A stretch of DNA of 64,000 bases, from the NCBI RefSeq assembly GCF_014200755.1, contig NZ_JACHCM010000004.1, positions 434,001-498,000 on the forward strand, written 5' to 3'. The DNA is from Rhodanobacter sp. ANJX3 (lineage in GTDB: Bacteria; Pseudomonadota; Gammaproteobacteria; Xanthomonadales; Rhodanobacteraceae). Shown here piece by piece: positions 55,113 to 63,929 of this stretch. Both the position numbers and the translations under genes were made by a program. How positions within the stretch are numbered: the first letter of the stretch is position 1; every line of letters begins with the position of its first letter. The notes under the pieces are model-generated. The model did not search any database and was not told the origin of the DNA. It saw nothing but the letters and a program-made list of their open reading frames with translations.

Positions 55113-57998
55113 ATGATGATGGTTAAGCCATTGAAGCGCGTGTGCATTGACGTTTGTCGCCCTGGCGGCGCGACGCTGATGGCTGGCCTGTTGCTGACGT
55201 TAGCCGTCGCGGGGCATGCGGCAAAGATGCCTTCCGTCGAAGCGTTGGATGATTTCAGCCACCCGGACGCCTGGAAGGCCACCGGCACTGATGACATCAG
55301 TACGTCGGTAAAAGCGGTCAAGGGCAAAAGCGGCAATGCCGTCTGCGTGGATTTCAATTTCAACGGCGTGTCCGGCGGTGTGACGCTGCACCGCGCGCTG
55401 CCTATCCGGTTCCCCGCCAACTATGCGCTGTCGTTCGACGTGCGTGGTGCGATGCCGGCGAACGATCTGCAGCTGCGCCTGGTCGATGCCAGTGGCGACA
55501 ATGTGTGGTGGTACCGTCACGAGGCGTTTCAGCCCGGCGAAAACTGGCAGACGATCGAGGTCGGCAAGCGGGATATCGATTTCGCCTGGGGAACCGCCAA
55601 GGACAAGGTGTTGCACCAGAGCAGTGCGATCGAGTTCACCGTCTACGCCGGCCACGGCGGCAAGGGCGAGCTTTGCTTCGGCAACCTGCGCCTGACGCCG
55701 CTGCCGGTGACCGCTGCTTCGGAACAGACTACGCCAACCGAAGATCCGAACAAGACCCCGCTGGTGCAGCAGGCGCGGCGTGCGGTACGCGGTATGTACC
55801 CGCGCGGTCTCAGCGGCGAACAGAGCTACTGGACTCTTGTCGGCGTCGATGGTGGCGCGCCGCATTCGGCACTGATGTCCGAAGACGGCGCGATCGAGGT
55901 GGGCAAGGGCGGCTGGTCGATCGAGCCGATGCTGTTCGATGGCCATACGGTCATCGATTGGGCGACGGTAAAAACGCAGCAAAAGCTTTTGGACGGCTAT
56001 TTGCCGATACCCACGGTACGCTGGCAGGCGAACGGCCTAAGTCTGGAGACGACCACCTTCGCCAGCGGCACGCCAAAGGATTCGAACCTCTTCGCGCAGT
56101 ATCGGCTGCATAACGACGGCGACGCGCCACGCTCGCTGATGCTCGCGCTGCTGGTCCGGCCGTTCCAGGTCAATCCGCCGACGCAGTTCCTGAATATGAA
56201 ATCAGGCATCAGCCCGATCCACGATCTGGACTGGAGCGGCCGCGCGCTGCGCGTGAACGATTCGCAACAGATCGTGCCGTTGCAGGCGCCGTCTGCCTTT
56301 GTGGCCAGCCCACATGGCACGGTCACCTTGCCCGAAAAGCTGGCCAGCGGCACACCGGCGAAAATCGATGCGGGCATCGAGAAGGCCTCACTGCACGACG
56401 GCTCCGGCTACGCTCAGGGCGCACTGCTCTACAGACTCACCTTGCCCGCGCATGGCGAGGCAACGCTCGGGCTCGTCGTGCCCAACCTGGGCGCTACCGG
56501 GGAACAGCCGTCGTTCGCGCTGCCACCAGATGCTGCGCAGTGGCTTCGGCAGCAGCAGGATCAAACCGCGGCGGCCTGGCGCGAAAAGCTCAACCGCGTC
56601 ACGCTGCAGCTGCCCGACGGACAGCAGGCCATCGCCGATACCGCGCGCAGCACGCTGGCGCAAATTCTGATGTCGCGCGACGGCGACGCGCTGCAGCCGG
56701 GCACGCGCTCCTACGCTCGTTCGTGGATCCGCGACGGCGCCATGATGAGCGAGGCTCTTCTGCGCAGTGGCCACGCCGACGCGGCCGGCGACTTTATCAA
56801 CTGGTACGCACCGCAGCAGTTTCATACCGGCAAGGTGCCCTGCTGCATCGACAAGCGCGGCGCCGATCCGGTGCCCGAGAACGACAGCCAGGGCGAGCTG
56901 ATTTTCGCCATCGCGCAGTGGTGGCGCTACAGCGGCGATCGCACCGGCCTGGAAAAATTGTGGCCGCACGTCGAACAAACCGTCGCCTATATGGACACGC
57001 TGCGCGCAAGCGAGCGCACATCCGTCAACGCCGCGGATGCGAAGCGTGCCCTGTATGGACTGATGCCCGCATCGATCAGTCACGAAGGTTACTGGGCCAA
57101 GCCCATGCATTCGTACTGGGACGATTTCTGGTCGCTGATCGGCTATCAGGATGCCGTGCAGCTGGCCACGGCGCTGGGCAAGACCGAAGAGACAAAGAAA
57201 TTTGCCGCCTCGCGCGATCAGTTCCAGGCCGATCTGAAGGCCTCGATCCTGCTGGCCATGCAGCAGCATCACATCGACTACGTTCCGGGCTCGGCCGAGC
57301 TCGGCGATTTCGACGCGACCTCGACCACGATCGCCCTGTCGCCTGGCGATGCCATCGACTGGCTGCCACCGGACCTGCTGCCACGCACATTCGAACGCTA
57401 CTGGCAAAATTTCATCGCGCGTCGCGACGGCAAGCAGCCGTGGACCGACTACACACCGTACGAAATCCGTACCATCGGCAGCTTCGTGCGGCTGGGCTGG
57501 CGCGATCGACTGCAGCAGCTGTTTACGTTCTTTTTCGACGGCCGCCGCCCGGCGGCATGGAACCAGTGGGCCGAAGTGGTCGGACACGACCCGCGCCAAC
57601 CGCGCTTTGTCGGCGACATGCCGCACGCGTGGATCGCCTCGGATTTCATGCGCTCGGTTTACGACATGTTTGCCTATGAGCGCAGCAGCGATCGCGCGCT
57701 GGTGTTGGCGGCCGGCATCTCACCGGCGTGGATGGGCGGCAAGGGTGTCGGCATCGCGCACTTGCGCACCCCGTACGGGGAACTGAGTTATTCGCTGCGG
57801 GAAACCGGCACGGCACTCGAACTGAAGATCGACGGCGGCCTGACCGTGCCACCCGGCGGTCTGGTTCTACCATGGCCTTACCCGGGCAAGCCAGGCGCAA
57901 AAAACGCGTCGCTGGATGGGCGTCCGGTGATGTGGCGCGGCGACGAAATCGTCATTCGCCGCGTTCCTGCCCAATTGCGCGTGCAGCACCCGCGCTGA
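55113..57998 (+). CDS. Large exported glycosidase with carbohydrate-binding-like N-terminal domain
   Basis: 961 residues with an N-terminal hydrophobic segment ending near AVAGHA-AKM, so probably exported. Residues about 40-205 form a jelly-roll-like sugar-binding domain (ALDDFSHPDAWKATGT, LSFDVRGAMPANDLQLRLVDASG). The C-terminal half is an (alpha/alpha)6 glycosidase: RSWIRDGAMMSEALLRSGH, NDSQGELIFAIAQWWRYSGD, WDDFWSLIGYQDAVQLA, YTPYEIRTIGSFVRLGWRD and FVGDMPHAWIASDFMRSVYDM. I cannot name the GH family; it resembles proteins annotated in Xanthomonas as discoidin-domain or six-hairpin glycosidases. It closes the sugar locus, followed by a hairpin. Confidence 0.82.
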   Translation: MMMVKPLKRVCIDVCRPGGATLMAGLLLTLAVAGHAAKMPSVEALDDFSHPDAWKATGTDDISTSVKAVKGKSGNAVCVDFNFNGVSGGVTLHRALPIRFPANYALSFDVRGAMPANDLQLRLVDASGDNVWWYRHEAFQPGENWQTIEVGKRDIDFAWGTAKDKVLHQSSAIEFTVYAGHGGKGELCFGNLRLTPLPVTAASEQTTPTEDPNKTPLVQQARRAVRGMYPRGLSGEQSYWTLVGVDGGAPHSALMSEDGAIEVGKGGWSIEPMLFDGHTVIDWATVKTQQKLLDGYLPIPTVRWQANGLSLETTTFASGTPKDSNLFAQYRLHNDGDAPRSLMLALLVRPFQVNPPTQFLNMKSGISPIHDLDWSGRALRVNDSQQIVPLQAPSAFVASPHGTVTLPEKLASGTPAKIDAGIEKASLHDGSGYAQGALLYRLTLPAHGEATLGLVVPNLGATGEQPSFALPPDAAQWLRQQQDQTAAAWREKLNRVTLQLPDGQQAIADTARSTLAQILMSRDGDALQPGTRSYARSWIRDGAMMSEALLRSGHADAAGDFINWYAPQQFHTGKVPCCIDKRGADPVPENDSQGELIFAIAQWWRYSGDRTGLEKLWPHVEQTVAYMDTLRASERTSVNAADAKRALYGLMPASISHEGYWAKPMHSYWDDFWSLIGYQDAVQLATALGKTEETKKFAASRDQFQADLKASILLAMQQHHIDYVPGSAELGDFDATSTTIALSPGDAIDWLPPDLLPRTFERYWQNFIARRDGKQPWTDYTPYEIRTIGSFVRLGWRDRLQQLFTFFFDGRRPAAWNQWAEVVGHDPRQPRFVGDMPHAWIASDFMRSVYDMFAYERSSDRALVLAAGISPAWMGGKGVGIAHLRTPYGELSYSLRETGTALELKIDGGLTVPPGGLVLPWPYPGKPGAKNASLDGRPVMWRGDEIVIRRVPAQLRVQHPR

Positions 57999-58019
57999 AT
58001 TCCCTAGACCGAGTGAGCT

Positions 58020-58041
58020 TGCCTTCCCGTGGCGGAAGGCA
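58020..58041. terminator. Hairpin closing the sugar locus
   Basis: TGCCTTCC at 58020-58027 pairs with GGAAGGCA at 58034-58041, in the 49-base gap between the convergent glycosidase and pirin genes. It could act on both strands; no long T-run. Confidence 0.55.
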
Positions 58042-58047
58042 CAGGCC

Positions 58048-58881
58048 TCAGAACTTGCCGGCGCGGAAGTCGGCAATCGCCTCGTGGATCTGCGCCTGCG
58101 TGTTCATCACGAACGGGCCGTAACGGGCGACGGGCTCGTTCAATGGGCGACCTGCGACCACAATCAGTCGCGAGGCCTTTTCAGCGCCCTTGAGTTGAAT
58201 GCTGTCGCCGTCGGAAAACACGCCCAACTCGCTGCGCTTGAGCTGCTCACCGCCGACCAGGGCCGACTCGCCATCGAACACGTAGGCAAAGCCGTGATGA
58301 CCCTTCGGCAGATCCAGCGTGAGCGCGGCGCCCGCCTGCAGGCTGACATCCAGATAGACGGGGTTGGTGGCGATGCCCTCGACCGGGCCGGTTGCACCAG
58401 CAAGCTCGCCGGCCAGCACGCGCACCTCCACACCGTCGGCGGGATGCACGACCGGGATGTTCTCCGGCGCGATGTCCTGGTAGCGCGGCGCGATCATCTT
58501 GTCCTTCGCCGGCAGGTTCACCCACAGCTGGAAACCCCACATCAGGCCGTTTTCCTGCTGTGGCATCTCCGAATGCAGGATGCCGCGGCCGGCCGTCATC
58601 CACTGCACGCTGCCGGGCTTCAGATCGCCGCTGTTGCCGTGGTTGTCCTTGTGCAGCATGTTGCCAGCGAGCATGTAGGTCACGGTCTCGAAGCCGCGGT
58701 GCGGATGCTCGGGAAAACCGGCGATATAGTCGCCCGCCTGATCGGAGCGGAATTCGTCCAGCATCAGGAACGGGTCGAGCATGTCGAGCCCCGGCTGGCC
58801 GATAATGCGCTTGAGCTTGACGCCCGCGCCGTCGGAGGTATCCATGCCGCGGATACGGCGGACGATATGGCGATCGGTCAT
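58048..58881 (-). CDS. Pirin-family protein
   Basis: 277 residues. The N-terminal cupin has the metal-binding histidines of pirins in FPEHPHRGFETVTYMLAG, plus SVQWMTAGRGILHSEMPQ, and the typical DMLDPFLMLDEFRSDQAGDYIAGF before them. The C-terminal cupin (about 170-277) is the pirin_C domain with PVYLDVSLQAGAALTLDLPKGHHGFAYVF and ends FVMNTQAQIHEAIADFRAGKF. Bacterial pirins such as YhhW can oxidise quercetin; others act as metabolic regulators. Role here not known. It is convergent with the sugar locus and likely monocistronic. Confidence 0.92.
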   Translation of the reverse strand: MTDRHIVRRIRGMDTSDGAGVKLKRIIGQPGLDMLDPFLMLDEFRSDQAGDYIAGFPEHPHRGFETVTYMLAGNMLHKDNHGNSGDLKPGSVQWMTAGRGILHSEMPQQENGLMWGFQLWVNLPAKDKMIAPRYQDIAPENIPVVHPADGVEVRVLAGELAGATGPVEGIATNPVYLDVSLQAGAALTLDLPKGHHGFAYVFDGESALVGGEQLKRSELGVFSDGDSIQLKGAEKASRLIVVAGRPLNEPVARYGPFVMNTQAQIHEAIADFRAGKF

Positions 58882-58998
58882 GTCTGCTCTCCGTCAAAAG
58901 ATTCCAGCAAGATGGACCCGACGCGGCACGCTGCCAAGGGCGCTCATGGGAACGGATTGTTTCCTAGAGCTCGCCAGTTAGGGCTCGATGCGCTTGAA

Positions 58999-59904
58999 TC
59001 AGGCCGTAGGCAGACGGGGGCGCAGGAACGATGTGCTGCAAAGTCCGCGTACCGTGCGCATATTCAACGGAAGCTCCAGCAGCACATGGCCAAGGCTCAG
59101 CGGCAAGCTGACAAGCAGGCCGACAACGATGCTCTGCGCATAGGCAAACATCACCACAGCCCACGCACTCGCCAGCAGCACCAGCCGCGTCGATGACACA
59201 CGGTGCGAGCCCAGCAGTCCCGTTTTCAGGAACCAGTTTACGTAGTGATAGGCATAAGCAAAGCCCAGGAAGCCCACCAGCCGTAACGCAACACCGTGGC
59301 CTGGTACCGACAACAACTCCAATAGTCGTGGAAAACTTTTTTCGGCCGTCTTCAAGAAGCTGCCGTCGCCGAGATCCACGGTCGGCAGCAAAAGAAAACT
59401 GGCCGCCGCCAGCCCCAGAGCAGCAAGCGGCAAGCAATCCTTTGTTTGGCGCGTGCGGCTCGCACCGGCCAGCATGAACATCGTCGTGAATGCAAAGACG
59501 TGGATAAGCGTTGGCACGAGCACGACCACCGCCAGAACGAAGCCCCAGCCCAGCTTTGCGCCCGCCATGCCAATACCGGCCGAGAAAGCCGTGACGAGGA
59601 CAGTCACGACCATCGACATGCCCAGGTCCGCGGCGACCAATCCTCCAAGCAACGCGCAAAACACACCGTCGGCCTCGGGCTGGTTCGGGCGCACGAGCAT
59701 GATCATCAGCACCGCAAGCGCCGTGATGATCCACAGCCTTGGACGGCTCACAAAATACTTTCGGTCATGCAGCCAGGAAATTTCGGTGAGGTAATGGGCC
59801 GGACCGAGGACCGCGTAGGCGCCGAGCCATGTCGTTGCGGGAAGAACGTGCGCGAGGACAGCGCAAAGGAAGATGGCGAGCACATTCAAATGCGTTTGCG
59901 ACAC
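58999..59904 (-). CDS. Multi-pass membrane protein of unknown family
   Basis: 301 residues from MSQTHLNVLAIFLCAVLAHV, with about eight hydrophobic helices and short loops. Striking conserved-looking pieces are LGPAHYLTEISWLHDRKYF after the first helices, LVPTLIHVFAFTTMFMLAG and AYAYHYVNWFLKTGLLGSH, all with histidines at helix ends, which suggests an integral-membrane metal or lipid enzyme and not a simple transporter. I do not recognise a named family. The coding sequence looks less GC-rich than its neighbours, a possible sign of transfer. No partner gene is adjacent. Confidence 0.72.
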   Translation of the reverse strand: MSQTHLNVLAIFLCAVLAHVLPATTWLGAYAVLGPAHYLTEISWLHDRKYFVSRPRLWIITALAVLMIMLVRPNQPEADGVFCALLGGLVAADLGMSMVVTVLVTAFSAGIGMAGAKLGWGFVLAVVVLVPTLIHVFAFTTMFMLAGASRTRQTKDCLPLAALGLAAASFLLLPTVDLGDGSFLKTAEKSFPRLLELLSVPGHGVALRLVGFLGFAYAYHYVNWFLKTGLLGSHRVSSTRLVLLASAWAVVMFAYAQSIVVGLLVSLPLSLGHVLLELPLNMRTVRGLCSTSFLRPRLPTA

Positions 59905-59957
59905 GCTGATTCCTTTCGACTAGCATCTGTCTGACGTCGATGATAGACCCGATGGCT

Positions 59958-61739
59958 TCACATGGCTCCCAGAGAATGACCGCAGCTGGCGCAGAAACGT
60001 GCGCCGACCGATGTCGCTACACCGCAGTGAGGGCAAAAGGCCGGTGGTTTCGGTGCATCGGTCGGCGCGCTGGTTGGCGCGGGCGCACCGCCCATCGCCT
60101 TGAGCAGCGCATCCGGTGAGGCGGGTCGGCCGCCGAACTGATTCATCGCGCCCAGCGCGGCGATCTTTTCAACGTCGCGGCGCGAGGTCGGCATGTCGAC
60201 GCTGCTCTGGTCCGCGGCAAAGTTTTCCAGCTGTTTGCGCAAGGCGCTGGCCCGATCGGTGAGGCCGCGCAGGCCGACGATGCGCCGTTCGGATTCGCTG
60301 CCGAAAGTGACCGAGTCCACTTCGGCCACCCACACCCGCAGGGTCATGTCGTTGACGCTGACGATGTCTTTCTCGGTGCGCACGCGATCGGTGAACGGCG
60401 CACCGACTGCCGTATGCGCGCGCTGAAAGCTGCCGTCGATCTCGACCCAGGTCATAAGCGAAACAAAATCAAACCGCGCCCACAGAATATGCCCGGCGCG
60501 CAGGCAGAACAGCGCCAGCGAAAACATGCCGCCCGCGTAGCAGACGTATTTCCACAGCGTCGGCGCCAGCTCGCCCATCGTCACCTGATGGGTAAACAGC
60601 AGCAGCGCAATCGAACCGGCCACGGTATACAGAACGCCCAGCGCGCTTAGCACGGTCAGCCAGCGGTAGCGCGGTTCGGCCAGCGCGTGCGAAAAGCTCA
60701 CCGTGCGCATGTCCTCGCGCGGCATCGGCTGCGTTTCCTCCAGCAGTTCGCCGTGGAAGGTTCCGTTGTCGCCCACCGTTTGCGGCACGTAGCGCGCGTA
60801 GCGGCGGTTGGGAATCTGCTCGATCCAGTTGCGCTGCATTTCGCGATCGAGCTCGACCAGGATCTGGTTCGGCGGCGCGTTCATCGATACCGTCGCCAGT
60901 TCGCAGGCCATGGTGGTCTGCGGCGGCGCCACCATCTGCCGCAGCACGGCGACGAAAAACACCAGTACGGATATCAGCGCGCAAAGCAGCAGAAACAGCG
61001 CCTGCCCGCTGAGGTCGATGCCGCCGAGATTGGGCAGCGCGGGCGAAATCGTATGGATCAACACCGGCGCGAGTATCGCCACCAGTACCAGCACGATCAG
61101 CCCGGCGGAGCCCAGGTGCGTGCTCGCCTGCGAGCCGCTTTCCAGCGGTTTGAGAAGCAATGCAGCGGTGTAGATGAAAAAGAACAGGCCGAGCCAGGCC
61201 ATGTCCTTTTCGCTCAGCACACCGAGCAACGAGACCAGCAGGCCGAGCAGGACGACGGCAAGAGTCAGGCCGGTGCGAAATAAACGCTGCGCCACCCACT
61301 GAATCCGCTGCGGCGCCCAGATCAACGATCGCACCAGGCTGTAAAGCAGGCCATTCAAGGCGCCCGTGGGCTCGTCGACCGAGATGGCGCCACCGCGAAT
61401 GGTCGACTTCAGCGCGACCGCGCCGGCCAGTTCGCCGAGCTGGGCGTCGGCCAATTCACCGGCCAGGCCGGCCGGTTTGCCGCGACCGAAGAAAAAGCGC
61501 AGCCGGCTCAGCCCCACCGCCGCGTGCTGAATGCCTGCTGCGAACATCGCCACGCCGACGATGATGGGCGCCAACGCCCAGCCGCCGATATGCGCGTAGA
61601 GGCCGGCGCGACCCTGAAAAAGCGCGATCAGTCCGCCGCCGATCAGAATCGCCGCGGCGATAAAGCGGAAGACGTTTTCGACGCGGAAGGGATTGGGAAA
61701 ATCCAGGCCTTTGGCGCTGGAACCGTATTCATAAGCCAT
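59958..61739 (-). CDS. Membrane protein with C-terminal zinc ribbon, unknown function
   Basis: 593 residues from MAYEYGSSAKGLDFPNPFRV, start chosen because AGGGAA precedes it. Two helices near the N-terminus, four to six in the middle (LTLAVVLLGLLVSLLGVL, LIVLVLVAILAPVLIHTI, ALFLLLCALISVLVFFVAVL) and two more near 385-440 flank a soluble loop with DREMQRNWIEQIPNRRYARYVPQ. The C-terminus carries a zinc ribbon, CPHCGVATSVGARFCASCG. The overall layout suggests a large inner-membrane assembly protein, but the family is not recognised. The UPF0149 gene lies upstream on the same strand, 87 bases away. Confidence 0.78.
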   Translation of the reverse strand: MAYEYGSSAKGLDFPNPFRVENVFRFIAAAILIGGGLIALFQGRAGLYAHIGGWALAPIIVGVAMFAAGIQHAAVGLSRLRFFFGRGKPAGLAGELADAQLGELAGAVALKSTIRGGAISVDEPTGALNGLLYSLVRSLIWAPQRIQWVAQRLFRTGLTLAVVLLGLLVSLLGVLSEKDMAWLGLFFFIYTAALLLKPLESGSQASTHLGSAGLIVLVLVAILAPVLIHTISPALPNLGGIDLSGQALFLLLCALISVLVFFVAVLRQMVAPPQTTMACELATVSMNAPPNQILVELDREMQRNWIEQIPNRRYARYVPQTVGDNGTFHGELLEETQPMPREDMRTVSFSHALAEPRYRWLTVLSALGVLYTVAGSIALLLFTHQVTMGELAPTLWKYVCYAGGMFSLALFCLRAGHILWARFDFVSLMTWVEIDGSFQRAHTAVGAPFTDRVRTEKDIVSVNDMTLRVWVAEVDSVTFGSESERRIVGLRGLTDRASALRKQLENFAADQSSVDMPTSRRDVEKIAALGAMNQFGGRPASPDALLKAMGGAPAPTSAPTDAPKPPAFCPHCGVATSVGARFCASCGHSLGAM

Positions 61740-61826
61740 GGATATTCCCTGTCGACACGGTATGGATAACGGCGTGATCGATGACGGCGCGCGACCGCCC
61801 AACGGCCGGGACGAGCGTCGCTCGAA

Positions 61827-62504
61827 TCAATGCACCCAGTGGCCGCTGCGCTGGCGCGGCGGGGCGTTGTCGTCGTCCTTGGTCTCGGGGATGGCCTGCA
61901 CCATCGCCTCCACCTCGGCCTCGGTCGCCGGCTTGGCCTGCCAGTATTGATTGACTGCACCGAGCACGGCCGGCACCTGCGACAGACACTCGTCGTATTC
62001 GTCGTCGCTGAGCTTTTCGAATTCGGTATCGGCGCTGAGGATGCCTTCGTCCACCGCCAGCGCCATCACCGGGCCAAGCAGCTCCATCAGCTGCGGGTCT
62101 TCCGACAGGCGGTTTTCCCACAGGCTGGCGCGCAGATCGATACCGCGGCTGAAGCCTTCGCACCAGCCGGCGGCCGACAGCATCGGGCCGGTTTCCAGCT
62201 CCACTTCGCCGAGAATCGGCTCGTACGCGTCGACATCGAGTTCGGCGCTGATCGAATCGTTGAGCTTGGCCAGCAGGGCCAGCACGCGGTTGCCCTCGTC
62301 CTCGTCGGCGAAGGGCTCGTGCAGCACCTCGGGCAGCCACTCGTCCGGCAGCACCAGCAGCGGGCCGACCGCCAGCGCGCTGAGCAGGCCGTGCACGCCA
62401 TCGAGCAGCAGGTCACCTTCGCCAGAATGGGCGCGTAGATAGCGGTCCAGTTCTTCCAGTTCGTTATCGTCCAGCGAGCTGGGCCATTCGGTCTTTGCAG
62501 TCAT
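61827..62504 (-). CDS. UPF0149/YecA-family protein
   Basis: 225 residues from MTAKTEWPSSLDDNELEELD. LDRYLRAHSGEGDLLLDGVHGLLSALAVGP, GPMLSAAGWCEGFSRGIDLRASLW and LGAVNQYWQAKP match the UPF0149 group, helical soluble proteins with the GWCxGF sequence; no SEC-C metal motif is present at the C-terminus. Function unknown in general. The ATG overlaps the xth stop (ATGA on the minus strand, 62501-62504), so the two are translated in a coupled way. Confidence 0.85.
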   Translation of the reverse strand: MTAKTEWPSSLDDNELEELDRYLRAHSGEGDLLLDGVHGLLSALAVGPLLVLPDEWLPEVLHEPFADEDEGNRVLALLAKLNDSISAELDVDAYEPILGEVELETGPMLSAAGWCEGFSRGIDLRASLWENRLSEDPQLMELLGPVMALAVDEGILSADTEFEKLSDDEYDECLSQVPAVLGAVNQYWQAKPATEAEVEAMVQAIPETKDDDNAPPRQRSGHWVH

Positions 62505-63283
62505 TTCGTGTCCAGTTCCAGCAGCACCGGCGTGTGGTCGGAAGGGCGCTCCCAGCGTCGCGGTTCGCGGTCGATGGCGGCGGCCTTGGCTATCGATTTC
62601 AGAGTATCGCTGATCAGGATCAGGTCAATACGCAGGCCCAGATTGCGGCGGAATCCCGCCTGCCGATAATCCCACCAGCTGAAGTGTCCGGCGTCGGGCT
62701 CGAACAGGCGGAAGCTGTCGTGCAGGCCGAGCTCGGTGATGGCCTTTAGACCGGCACGCTCCGGCGGCGAGCACAGAATGTCCTCGCCCCAGGCGACCGG
62801 GTCGTAGACGTCGCGATCGTCCGGGCAGATATTGAAATCGCCCAGCACGATCAGCTTCGGATGGCGCACCAGTTCGGCTTCGAGAAAGTCACGAACTCTG
62901 GCCAGCCAGTCCAGCTTGTACGCGTATTTTTCGTCGCCGACCGCCTTGCCGTTGACGACGTACAGATCGACTACGCGCAGATCGCCGATGTTGACGGCCA
63001 GAATGCGCCGCTGCGGATCGTTCAGCCCTGGAATGTCGGTCACCGCGTCGCGCGGCTCGGCGCAGGTATCGGCTCGCGTCAGGATCGCCACGCCGTTATA
63101 GGTTTTCTGGCCGGAAAAGACCGCGCGATAGCCGGCGGCCGCCAGCTCGTCGACCGGAAACTTGGCGTCTTCCAGTTTGGTTTCCTGCAGGGCGACGATG
63201 TCCGGCTGCGCGTCGGCTAGCCACTGGGTGAGGTGGGGTAGACGCACCTTCAGCGAGTTGACGTTCCATGAGGCGATTTTCAT
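62501..63283 (-). CDS. xth: Exodeoxyribonuclease III (AP endonuclease)
   Basis: 260 residues from MKIASWNVNSLKVRLPHLTQ. Motifs of the exonuclease III family are ASWNVNSLKVR, DIVALQETKLED, YNGVAILTR, RILAVNIGDLRVVDLYVVNG, LIVLGDFNICPDDRDVYDP, DAGHFSWWDYR and the final RPSDHTPVLLEL, giving all metal and catalytic residues. It cuts DNA at abasic sites and removes 3'-blocks. It heads a unit with UPF0149 and perhaps the zinc-ribbon membrane protein downstream. Confidence 0.95.
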   Translation of the reverse strand: MKIASWNVNSLKVRLPHLTQWLADAQPDIVALQETKLEDAKFPVDELAAAGYRAVFSGQKTYNGVAILTRADTCAEPRDAVTDIPGLNDPQRRILAVNIGDLRVVDLYVVNGKAVGDEKYAYKLDWLARVRDFLEAELVRHPKLIVLGDFNICPDDRDVYDPVAWGEDILCSPPERAGLKAITELGLHDSFRLFEPDAGHFSWWDYRQAGFRRNLGLRIDLILISDTLKSIAKAAAIDREPRRWERPSDHTPVLLELDTK

Positions 63284-63620
63284 GGCGATATTGTAAGGGA
63301 TGAGCCAATGCCGGCCCCGGCTATTTCAACCATCCCGCCATCATCAGCGACCGCAGGCCAGGCAAGGGGCTCGATCGAGCATGACCCTGAAACCGGCAAA
63401 ACCCTTGATTAGATTTGGATAAAGCGCAAAAAGAGCGGCCTTTTTCCGATGAGGAAAAGGAACTTTCAGGATTTTCGGGGATAAAACCGACCGGTAACCG
63501 TATTTACGGTGTATGCTTAGGAAGCAAGCCCTCGGGGAGACCCTAGGTTCCTGCTCATACTGCGGTAAAGTGCTATTCGCTCCGAGCCGCAAACCATCAC
63601 TGCTTCAAAGGTAATGTTAC
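63284..63620. promoter_or_regulatory. Long leader/promoter region of the cold-shock gene
   Basis: 337 bases between divergent xth and the cold-shock gene, no gene supported. The stretch 63400-63560 is AT-richer and holds the short hairpin AAAAAG/CTTTTT around 63427-63446. A long 5' leader is usual for cspA-type genes, whose RNA structure changes with temperature. I cannot fix the transcription start. Confidence 0.5.
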
Positions 63621-63830
63621 ATGTCGGATCGTCAGAGCGGTACAGTCAAGTGGTTCAACGACGCCAAAGGTTTTGGCTTCATCACGCCGGAAAGCGGTGA
63701 TGACCTGTTCGTGCATTTTCGCGCGATCCAGGGCACGGGCTTCAAGTCCCTGCAGGAAGGTCAGCGCGTCACGTTCGTAGTCACCAAGGGCCAGAAAGGC
63801 CTGCAGGCTGAAGAAGTCCAGGTTGCCTAA
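63621..63830 (+). CDS. cspA: Cold-shock protein, CspA family
   Basis: 69 residues. [20 protein letters not shown] contains RNP1 (KGFGFI), and [28 protein letters not shown] contains RNP2 (LFVHF) and the usual end of the OB-fold; the C-terminus is [11 protein letters not shown]. It binds single-stranded RNA and DNA and melts RNA structure. A terminator follows 24 bases after the stop. The family has both cold-induced and constitutive members and this sequence alone does not decide which. Confidence 0.96.
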   Translation: MSDRQSGTVKWFNDAKGFGFITPESGDDLFVHFRAIQGTGFKSLQEGQRVTFVVTKGQKGLQAEEVQVA

Positions 63831-63853
63831 GTCCTTCGGACTTTAGCGATTTG

Positions 63854-63880
63854 AAAAGCCCGCTTCGGCGGGCTTTTTTT
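63854..63880 (+). terminator. Intrinsic terminator of the cold-shock gene
   Basis: AAAAGCCCGC, TTCG loop, GCGGGCTTTTTTT: a strong canonical terminator. Confidence 0.93.
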
Positions 63881-63929
63881 ATGGCCGTGGCTGGCCGGCA
63901 CACCGGAAATGCAGAAGCCACGCCCAGGA
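63881..63929. repeat. Third copy of the 49-bp repeat
   Basis: Begins ATGGCCGTGGCTGGCCGG directly after the terminator T-run and shares ACCGGAAATGCAGAAGCCA with the pair at 34100-34197. The 3' end has diverged (CGCCCAGG in place of TTTCCGG), so the inner hairpin is lost. Confidence 0.7.

Noticed and set aside
63344-63592. 82-codon minus frame upstream of the cold-shock gene
   Set aside because: It lies in the expected leader/promoter region, without recognisable protein features.
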